Origin: an uncultured Ruminococcus sp.
Lineage (GTDB): Bacteria; Bacillota; Clostridia; Oscillospirales; Ruminococcaceae
Direction: 5' to 3'
Assembly (NCBI GenBank): GCA_905199285.1
Contig: CAJKFZ010000027.1
Coordinates: 1-17,444, forward strand
Length of the DNA stretch: 17,444 bases
Numbering within the stretch: position 1 is the first letter of the stretch; the number at the start of each line of letters is the position of its first letter. This document shows, piece by piece, positions 1 to 6,174 of this stretch. The position numbers and the translations under genes are program-made. The notes beneath the pieces were generated by a model, which worked only from the letters and a program-made list of their open reading frames with translations, did not search any database and was not told the origin of the DNA.

Positions 1-67
1 AAGAATGTTAAAATTATACAAAATATTATTGAATAACGACTTAGTACAAACCCTAAAATAAGTTTCC

Positions 68-120
68 AAAGCAGGAGTTTGACAAGCTTTTAAAGCATTG
101 TCGATTCCTGCTTTTTTATT
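68..120 (+). terminator. Rho-independent terminator
   Basis: The arm AAAGCAGGA (68-76) pairs with TCCTGCTTT (106-114). Inside it GACAA pairs with TTGTC, and the inner AGCTTTTAAAGC is self-complementary. The stem ends in a T-rich tail (TTTTTTATTTT). It faces plus and would end a transcript whose gene lies left of the window; bases 1-67 hold no recognisable coding sequence. Confidence 0.75.
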
Positions 121-221
121 TTAAAGAAGCTCCGTTCAGCTTTAAAAGCGGAACGAAGTATTTTCATTCACATAAGAAACTTTAATAAGGTATCAAAAGA
201 AAATGAGGAAAGGACACAAGA

Positions 222-281
222 ATGATTTTTAACTACAAATGGCTGTGTTTAGCCGCAAATACCCATAAATCTCTGTTTTGA
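222..281 (+). CDS. Possible 19-residue leader peptide
   Basis: A strong Shine-Dalgarno-like GAGGAAAGG (205-213) sits about 8 bases before an ATG that opens a 19-codon frame ending in TGA. The peptide (MIFNYKWLCLAANTHKSLF) has no family I recognise. It could be the preserved start of a lost gene, a leader peptide for the 314 gene, or chance. The quality of the ribosome site is the only real support. The rest of 121-313 holds a weak inverted repeat (CGTTC 133-137 with GAACG 151-155) and nothing else I can identify. Confidence 0.3.
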   Translation: MIFNYKWLCLAANTHKSLF

Positions 282-313
282 TTTGGAATAAAAAATTAAA
301 ACGGATGTAAAAA

Positions 314-562
314 ATGGGATATAATCATGCTTCTGCTGAAAAGGACTTCAATGAGCAATGGAAGAAAGCAGAGGAAAAATACAGACAGCTTGGTATGACG
401 GAGGAACAGATTAAGGAACTTTACAAACTTGAGCGTGAAACGTTTAATTCAAACAGGCGTTTCTATGAGAATACTGTTGAGCTTAGTGACGGAAGTCCCG
501 GTTGCGAAAGTAACCCCACGATTCCCTGTGATTTCATCAAGGTAACGGCATTTAGCGTATAG
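314..562 (+). pseudogene. Truncated sigma-70-like / element regulatory protein, fused to antisense DNA
   Basis: The first roughly 58 residues are charged and helical (MGYNHASAEKDF..., then NSNRRFYENTVEL). They resemble, from memory, the N-terminus of small sigma-70-region-4-like proteins common on Firmicute conjugative elements. Those are usually well over 100 residues and end in a helix-turn-helix, which is missing here. After about base 490 the frame reads DNA whose opposite strand encodes the helicase fragment at 494-2868, so the last roughly 23 residues (GCESNPTIPCDF...) are antisense nonsense ending at a chance stop. The upstream GGATG is a weak ribosome site. The truncation and fusion follow directly from the antisense homology; the family name is a recollection and less certain. 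The product is probably non-functional. Confidence 0.6.
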
Positions 563-2868
563 ATCGGGAATTTTTTTCGTGTTCTGATTAGTGGAAATGC
601 CCGAAATATTTGACATTTTTGTTGTTAAAAATAAATTCTTAAACTCATGAGCTTCATCCACGAACATCTTGTCAACTCCGAGCTGTTAAAACGTAACAAC
701 ATCGTCCTGATCGTCAAGCTGAAGCTTTTCGAGCCTTGCCTGTAGGTTCTGGAGAGTTTTTTCCATTTGCTTTACCGTGAATTTTGCGCTGTCATCGTCA
801 TTAAGTTCGTTAATTCCGAAGCGCAGATCGTCGATCTGTTCCTGAATAATCTTTTCCTGCCGTTCTTTGGACAGAGGAATTTTCGTGATCTGAGAATGCC
901 CGATAATTACCGCATCAAAATCGCCTGTTGATATTTTTGCGCAGAGTTTCTGACGGTTTTCGTTTAGTGAAATCATTTTTTGTAGCGACAAGAATATTGG
1001 CATTAGGATAAAGCTTAAGGAAATCCTGTCCCATCTGTTCAGTAAGATGATTTGGCACTACCATAAGACTTTTCTGGTGCAGACCGAGACGTTTTCCCTC
1101 CATAGCCGCTGCGATCATCTCGAACGTTTTGCCTGCGCCACCTCATGCGCAAACAACGTATTACCGCCATAAAGTGCGTGAGCAATTGCATTTTTCTGAT
1201 GCTCTCTCAACTCGATATCCGGATTCATTCCGGAAAAAGTAAGGTGAGAATCGTCATACTCTCTTGGACGATTGCTGTTGAAGAGTACGTTGTATTTCTC
1301 CACAAGAGCTTCACGGCGTTCGGGATCTTTAAATATCCATTCCTTGAAAGCCTGTTTTATCGCCTTTTGTTTCTGACGTGCAGCAGCGGAAGCCTTTTCA
1401 TCGAGAACGCTTTTTTCCTTTCCTTCAGGAGTGATGATTTTTTTAGTGATTTTGGTATCACGAAGATTCAGAATATCCTCAAATAACTGATATCCGTTGC
1501 GCTTTTCCGTTCCGAATTTTGTTCCGGCAATAACGTTTCCCTTGTCGGCAGATTTATTTGAAATGTTCCAAGCTGCCGTATGTTCAGAAAACTTTACTTC
1601 AATAGAAGTTGTTCTCATGAATTTTCTGAAACCAACGTTGTTAGACGGCTTGAACTTGTCTGGAGTTTTAAACGTTTCCTCCATAAACTGCTGAATATAT
1701 TTAACCGGAATCCATGAAGCTCCGGGACGTATATCAATATCCGCTGCATTCAGTCTTGGCGGCATAGCGAGCTTCAGGGCTTCAACGTTTGTGTTGTATA
1801 TCGGATTATCCTTTGCCGCAGTCTGAGCCTCCGCAAGCTTTTCCCTTATGTTTCCGGAAAGATATTCGTCCGACATTTCGTAAGTCGGTTCTCCGCTGCT
1901 GTCAATTTTTTCGGGATTTGGATAAATTACCCTGTGAAGATCGGAAATAAGCTTGCTTCGCTCCATTCCGGTGAGATACTGCATATAATCGAGATCGACT
2001 TTCGCACGTTCTGAAATAGATACGGCAAGAGCTTCCTGAGCTGTAGAAACGTGAGTTATTTTTATCTCTGGTCTGATGGTTCGTTTTGAGAAAATATCCG
2101 CTTTGCCAATAACCTCGCCGTTTTCAGTTTTTTCAAGAGAGAGCAGCAACGGAGCGGAAATATCGTCCTTGAATGCGGATACATTGGCTTTATCGGAAAG
2201 ATTTCCGTATCTTGCGGTAAAGGAGTCATACAGGCTGCTCAGACGTTCCTGAGCTGATTTGATTTCACTGTCTCCTGCACCATTGAGCTGAAGATCGAGC
2301 AGACTGCGCACGCATGATGTGATCTCAGTCATACCGTAGATCCGCTTATATTTTGCTGAATTCTGCACCGGAATCAGCTCTGAATTATTGTTATAATACA
2401 GCTTGTTATCGAGAATAGCGTAGCTGAGATTTTTGATATTTTCATTTGACGGAATTACGCCTGATCGTTCTTTATTGCCGTATTCGTGAGAATTTTTAAC
2501 GGGTTCGATTCTTCCCTGAAGCTTGCCCAAAGCCTGATGCAGCTCATTCTTCAGGTTTTGCCCTTCAATTGGAATACACATCGTATCCTTGTTTCCGTAG
2601 AGTTTATTTCCCTCAACGATTTTTCCGAGAATCATTTCGGGATGATCTTCAAAATACTTGTTAATACTCAGACCGTCGGCAGTTTTGCCGAGCTTAATCC
2701 AGTCCGGTTTTATATCGAGGATTCTGTCCCTTTTTTGCAGAAACAGAATATCGGATGTGACCTCAGTTCCGGCAAGAGATTTGAAAGCGTTATTAGGCAG
2801 TCTGACAGCTCCTATGAGATCGGCACGTTCAGCTATGTATCTGCGGACTGAATCGTTCTGCTTATCAT
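494..2868 (-). pseudogene. Internal fragment of a second methylase-helicase (SNF2-like), decayed
   Basis: Read on the minus strand, this segment matches, in order, the part of the plus-strand helicase encoded at about 12848-15235. It runs from DKQNDSVRRYIAERADLIGAV (plus-strand copy DKRDETTRQMLADKADFIGAI) through Walker A, DEAHEFKN and ATGT. The long open piece is 1115-2635. Three lesions interrupt it: a one-base loss at about 1140-1142, just inside Walker A (FAHEV then GAGKTFEM in the next frame); an extra base near 962 (NDFTK then ENRQKL); and an in-frame TAA at 686-688 where the plus copy has Glu (TFEQLGVD). Both ends stop abruptly inside the domain. It keeps the usual DEAH box that the intact copy has changed to DELH. 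Divergence from the plus copy is considerable, so it came from a related element rather than a recent local duplication. Confidence 0.85.
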
Positions 2869-2955
2869 GTCTCTATGTTCAGCCAGTTTTTGAATAGCTT
2901 TATTTTCATCCTCAGATTTATAATAATCGACTATAGAAAAATTATTATTATACAT
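2833..2955 (-). pseudogene. 40-codon ORF at the outer edge of the antisense fragment
   Basis: An ATG at 2955 opens the frame MYNNNFSIVDYYKSEDENKA..., which ends at TAG 2833-2835. About the first 30 residues precede the point (near 2866-2868) where helicase homology begins; the remainder is the helicase DNA read in the wrong frame. It is therefore likely the 5' end of some other gene joined out of frame to the helicase piece. The promoter at 2971-2999 would place the RNA start about 9 bases before the ATG, giving an almost leaderless message, and AAGGGA directly abuts the ATG, too close for normal use. I do not recognise the protein. It may not be translated. Confidence 0.4.
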
Positions 2956-2970
2956 TCCCTTACTTACCCT

Positions 2971-2999
2971 ATTATACCAAACCATCGCCGAAAAGTCAA
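2971..2999 (-). promoter_or_regulatory. Near-consensus sigma-A promoter, minus strand
   Basis: On the minus strand TTGACT (2994-2999) and TATAAT (2971-2976) are separated by exactly 17 bases. This is the best promoter match seen in the window. It points left, into the 40-codon ORF and the helicase fragment, and away from the operon starting at 3033. No equally good plus-strand promoter for 3033 was found nearby. Confidence 0.75.
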
Positions 3000-3032
3000 G
3001 CATATTGGCTTAACGCAGAAAGGAAAATTTAT

Positions 3033-3533
3033 ATGAACAATAAACAGCTTGCAGAAATCGCAAAAATCCTCGGTGTCTCCGAGGAAAGCATTTCCGCTAT
3101 GGACGATGAGATCAGAAACAGCATGACGAAGGTATTTGAAATCGCAAAGGATAAAAAGGCGCTCTATGAATCCCTTGACGATTTATGGCAGAAAGGCTCT
3201 GTTTATGTGGAGCTTCACGAGGTAGCAAAGGCAACGGGCATTCCCTATGCTACGCTGAAAAATCTCAACTATGAAACTCAGCAGACTATCGTCTATGAAT
3301 TTATGATGGATACTGCTCAGATTGATCGTATTTATCAGCTTACAAACAATGCTCTTGCAGTTATGGAGCTTGATAAAGTGGCGAAGCTGATCTCCGTTCC
3401 TCTACGTGAGCTGAGAAAACTCCCGACAAGTATGCAGGAGCGTATCTGCGACGCTTACGCTATGGAGTATGATCCTGACAGCACCAACACGGAGCTAATC
3501 GACAACATCAGGGAGATGATCGCCGATGAATGA
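3033..3533 (+). CDS. Hypothetical protein with three HTH-like repeats
   Basis: This 166-residue acidic protein belongs to no family I recognise. It holds three copies of a roughly 34-residue unit at about residues 4-37, 59-92 and 111-144. Each has the pattern [LVM]xx[IV]AKxxx[VI]xxxx[IL]xx[LM] followed by a second helix rich in R/Q (for example LAEIAKILGV, LHEVAKATGI, LDKVAKLISV). The units look like short helix-turn-helix or helical-hairpin repeats. A related unit occurs once in the next gene. The start is supported by GAAAGGA (3018-3024), 8 bases before the ATG. The gene overlaps the next one by 8 bases, so the two are probably translated together. It is the first intact gene of the plus-strand operon, and its original upstream region seems to have been replaced by the antisense insertion. 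A DNA-binding or scaffold role is only inference. Confidence 0.8.
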   Translation: MNNKQLAEIAKILGVSEESISAMDDEIRNSMTKVFEIAKDKKALYESLDDLWQKGSVYVELHEVAKATGIPYATLKNLNYETQQTIVYEFMMDTAQIDRIYQLTNNALAVMELDKVAKLISVPLRELRKLPTSMQERICDAYAMEYDPDSTNTELIDNIREMIADE

Positions 3534-4182
3534 TTTTCAGTATACAGGCGGTGCGGATATAGACAGTATCGAAAATAAAGCGAAGATGCAGTTTGCAACA
3601 TTATATGTAAAAGATATTGTGATCGCCCTTGATAAAAGCGGTATCCCGTTTTCCGCAAAATACGGCGATTCGGAGATGATGCTGACCTATGACGGCAGCT
3701 ATCGGGAACAGGTCGATGAGATCATCAGAAAGGCTCAGACAGGCAAATATGAAGTCTTGCTCCGTGAGTTAAAAGTGAATCAAGCTCCCGACAGCTATCT
3801 GAAATTACTGCCGGAGGTTGCGGAGATTTTGCATACAACAATCGGAACTCTGAGGGCAAGACCGTCTGAAATTCAGGTGGCTTTCTGCAAGACCTACGCT
3901 GATTTTTGGTTGTGCGATACCTACACCATTCAGCGTGAACTTGACCGTATCGCAACGCTGAATATTGAAGCGTTACAAGCGATGCAGAAATCTGTTCAGA
4001 CTGATAAAACGCATGAAATGCGTCAAAAACAGAAGCTCGAACAGCTTGCAAAAGATACTGCCCGTGTCGGATTTTCAAGAGAAACGCAGAAAAGACTTAC
4101 CGAGATGCTTCGACAGAAAAAACAGTCGGAACAGGAAAGAACGGCTCAGACAGAAGAATTTGAAAGGAAGAAAAGGCTATGA
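3526..4182 (+). CDS. Hypothetical element protein with FSA module and coiled-coil tail
   Basis: The protein is 218 residues and soluble. Residues about 20-75 (VKDIVIALDKSGIPFSAKYGD, then MLTYDG...) match a small module repeated in the later operon genes, of the form 'two helices, GIxFSA, strand, TV/TY, helix'. Residues 93-127 (LLPEVAEILHTTIGTLRARP...) match the HTH-like repeat of the preceding gene. From about 135 the chain is a charged, Q/E/K/R-rich coiled coil to the end (RQKQKLEQLAK, EQERTAQTEEFERKKRL). The ATG lies inside the end of the 3033 gene, with GGGAG (3511-3515) about 10 bases upstream, and the stop overlaps the next ATG by 4 bases. No catalytic motif is visible. A structural or DNA-associated role in the element is possible but not shown. 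Confidence 0.8.
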   Translation: MNDFQYTGGADIDSIENKAKMQFATLYVKDIVIALDKSGIPFSAKYGDSEMMLTYDGSYREQVDEIIRKAQTGKYEVLLRELKVNQAPDSYLKLLPEVAEILHTTIGTLRARPSEIQVAFCKTYADFWLCDTYTIQRELDRIATLNIEALQAMQKSVQTDKTHEMRQKQKLEQLAKDTARVGFSRETQKRLTEMLRQKKQSEQERTAQTEEFERKKRL

Positions 4183-4262
4183 AGAAGTTTGTTATCATCA
4201 CAAGCGCTGCAATTACAGCAATTGCAGCGGCAATCGTTATCATCGTGGAGCACAGGAAGTGA
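4179..4262 (+). CDS. 27-residue single-pass membrane peptide
   Basis: An ATG at 4179 overlaps the previous stop (ATGA) and opens 27 codons: a basic MKK start, one hydrophobic helix of about 20 residues (FVIITSAAITAIAAAIVIIV) and a polar, basic EHRK end. It is preceded by AAAGGAAG (4163-4170) at good spacing, and followed by GAGG overlapping its own stop, which serves the next gene 8 bases on. The exact coupling on both sides and the clean membrane-helix pattern argue that it is real despite its size. It would sit in the cytoplasmic membrane, with the basic ends perhaps facing the cytoplasm. No family was recognised. It could be a small conjugation or anchoring peptide. Confidence 0.65.
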   Translation: MKKFVIITSAAITAIAAAIVIIVEHRK

Positions 4263-4270
4263 GGTAGTCT

Positions 4271-5785
4271 ATGCCCGTACAGACCAACGAAGAAAAGCGT
4301 ACCCCTGAGCCTGTTATGGATGCGGAGGAGGAGCTTCGCAGAAAACAGGTTCAGGCACAGAAGCATCAGCAGGTCGAAACCAATATTCGGAAATCGGGAA
4401 AACTTCTTCCTTTTTTGAATGCCAAGGCGGAGCATCATCAGAGCCGTATTGACAATATTGATGGCAAGATCGCAACTCAACAGGATAAAATTGCAAAGCA
4501 TACGGTTAAAATCGAAAAGCTCGGCACGAGGGCTGACAGGCTTGAAGATGCGAATCGTATACTGAAAGCGACATTTGGCGATGTTCCCCTTGTGCAGAGT
4601 ATGATAAAGTGGAATGAACAGCGTATCCGGGCAATTCGCAATGAGAAAATACCAAACCGCACTCAAAAGCTCGTAAACTGTGAAAATAAAATCGAACAGT
4701 TTACCGCAAAGCGTGACCGTATTTCCCACAAGCTGAATCGTGTGATTGCCCTTAACGATACGATCAGGAGTTTCAGTATTGGCTTAAATAAAGAACGGCG
4801 AGAAGCTTTTGCCGATTCTATGACAAAAGCATCAATTCAATGTTTACTCGATAAACGTGATGCACTTTTGTCTCAAAAGGCATCCCTCATTGATGCGTAT
4901 AACAAACCTGAAACTTCCATGAACGATAAGTTTTCTATTCAACACAAGCTAATGGCTATTGAAAATCGAATTGAAACAATTGAAAAGAAGATAGATTATT
5001 TCAATTGTCCTGTTGATTTTTACGAAAAGAGAACTAATGATGAACTTGATGCTTCAATAAAACTGACAAGCGATAAGCTCGGAGAAATGATACAAAGAGG
5101 TACTGTTACCATGCCAGATCTGTCGGAGGAAACGCTTAAATCGGCAAATAGGATACGGCTTCTCGATAAGGATCAAATCGCGCAGCTTGCTGAACAGCTC
5201 GGTATTCAGCCGCTTAACAAGGTCGAGGAACAGCTTGAAGATGATGCCAATATGATCGACGGCATTATCAACAACGGCTCTAAGTCGGATATTGACAAGG
5301 CACAGGCGGAGCTTTCCGAGGGTATCAGATCTATGGAGAGCCTTGCGGATAATCCTTTTGTTTCAGAGGAAGTCCGTGCTTCTGCAGCTGAGGAGCTTTC
5401 AAGAATGAAAAACCAGCTTGAACTTTTCAATATGTACGATGAAGTCAAGGTGGATAATTGGCTGTCGGATATGATTGACAGCGGTAATGCAGTTGTCACC
5501 GAGGACGGCGGTTTCAAGGTCAATGCCGATTATTACAAGGAACTACCCCGAAATGACCGCCACTATGAGAGCATGACGGAAATTCAGGCTGTGGAGGTCA
5601 TGTCGGCGCTCACATCGGCAGGAGTTGAATTTTCAGCCGCAAGCCGTGGCGAGGATAAAGTCAGCATTACCGTTTCAAAAAAAGATGTTTCTGCACTGAA
5701 TGATATTATGCAGGAATCCATAGGAAGAGCTGTCAAAAAAGTGCTAAGAAATCCCACGCTAAGGGTGAACATTATCAGACGATAA
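4271..5785 (+). CDS. Coiled-coil element protein, frameshifted near its end
   Basis: This 504-residue protein starts after GAGG (4261-4264). Residues about 20-330 are almost entirely charged, heptad-like helix (repeated IDNIDGKIATQQDKI, ENKIEQFTAKRD patterns), predicting a long coiled coil. Residues 418-490 hold a module beginning NADYYKELP and containing GVEFSA and KVSITVSKKDVSAL. After K490 the frame ends in VLRNPTLRVNIIRR, which looks like out-of-frame sequence. In the -1 frame after the A6 run (5735-5740) the same module starts again (NSDYYKSLP...) and continues to 6174. The ancestral gene was thus about 634 residues, with two tandem modules. The 14 terminal residues here are an artefact of the shift. 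The function is unknown; the coiled coil suggests a scaffold or a partner for the large protein encoded downstream. Confidence 0.75.
   Translation: MPVQTNEEKRTPEPVMDAEEELRRKQVQAQKHQQVETNIRKSGKLLPFLNAKAEHHQSRIDNIDGKIATQQDKIAKHTVKIEKLGTRADRLEDANRILKATFGDVPLVQSMIKWNEQRIRAIRNEKIPNRTQKLVNCENKIEQFTAKRDRISHKLNRVIALNDTIRSFSIGLNKERREAFADSMTKASIQCLLDKRDALLSQKASLIDAYNKPETSMNDKFSIQHKLMAIENRIETIEKKIDYFNCPVDFYEKRTNDELDASIKLTSDKLGEMIQRGTVTMPDLSEETLKSANRIRLLDKDQIAQLAEQLGIQPLNKVEEQLEDDANMIDGIINNGSKSDIDKAQAELSEGIRSMESLADNPFVSEEVRASAAEELSRMKNQLELFNMYDEVKVDNWLSDMIDSGNAVVTEDGGFKVNADYYKELPRNDRHYESMTEIQAVEVMSALTSAGVEFSAASRGEDKVSITVSKKDVSALNDIMQESIGRAVKKVLRNPTLRVNIIRR
5735..5740 (+). other. A6 run at the -1 frameshift point, coiled-coil gene
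   Basis: Codons GTC AAA AAA GTG carry the 504-residue frame. Reading one base back (next codon AGT) gives KSAKKSHAKGEHYQTINSDYY and restores coding to 6174. The site is C AAA AAA G, not a full X XXY YYZ heptamer, so a lost A or polymerase slippage is more likely than classic programmed frameshifting. Confidence 0.65.
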
Positions 5786-6174
5786 ATTCCGACTATTACA
5801 AGTCGCTCCCGAAAGAACAGCGGTATACCCGTGTCGAACCGAAGGATACTGCCCGTGAGATCGTAAAGGGACTTATGTCGCAGAATACCCCGTATTCTGC
5901 GGTAGTCCGCAAGAATGATACGGTGGCTGTTACCGTTTCAAAGGAAAATGCGCAGGCTTTTCAGCAGATCAGAAAATCCGTCAAAAGCAAACATGATCCA
6001 GAGCTTACAGACCGGACAAACGGCGGTAAATCAACTGTTGCATCTGATAAAAAGGACGGCAGACGTGCTTACTTTTCCCGAAGCAAAATGCAGAGAGATG
6101 CCCAGCGTATCAGCGGTCGAGGTCAGCAAAAACCTCAACAGACATCTAAAAAGAAAGATCAGGAATTATTTTAA
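5741..6174 (+). pseudogene. Displaced 3' part of the coiled-coil gene (second FSA module and C-terminal YFxR motif)
   Basis: In the -1 frame relative to 4271-5785, codons from 5740 on encode SAKKSHAKGEHYQTINSDYYKSLPK..., a second copy of the tandem module (TPYSAVVRKNDTVAVTVSKENAQAF), then a basic tail. The tail contains AYFSRSKMQRDAQRIS, which resembles the motif encoded antisense at 17017-17100. An ATG at 5875 could in principle start a 99-residue product, but it lies in mid-module and has no ribosome site, so I treat the stretch as the separated end of the upstream gene. The stop overlaps the next ATG by one base (TAATG), the coupling expected of an original operon gene end. Confidence 0.7.

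Noticed and set aside
133..155. Inverted repeat CGTTC...GAACG with inner GCTTT/AAAGC as a second terminator
   Set aside because: The stem is short and interrupted and no T tract follows directly.
1145..1486. Plus-strand frame of 113 codons
   Set aside because: It is the complement of the antisense helicase fragment and has no protein-like pattern of its own.
4097..4729. 210-codon minus-strand frame
   Set aside because: It lies opposite the 3526, 4179 and 4271 genes, which have ribosome sites, coupling and shared modules; the minus translation has no domain and no start signal.
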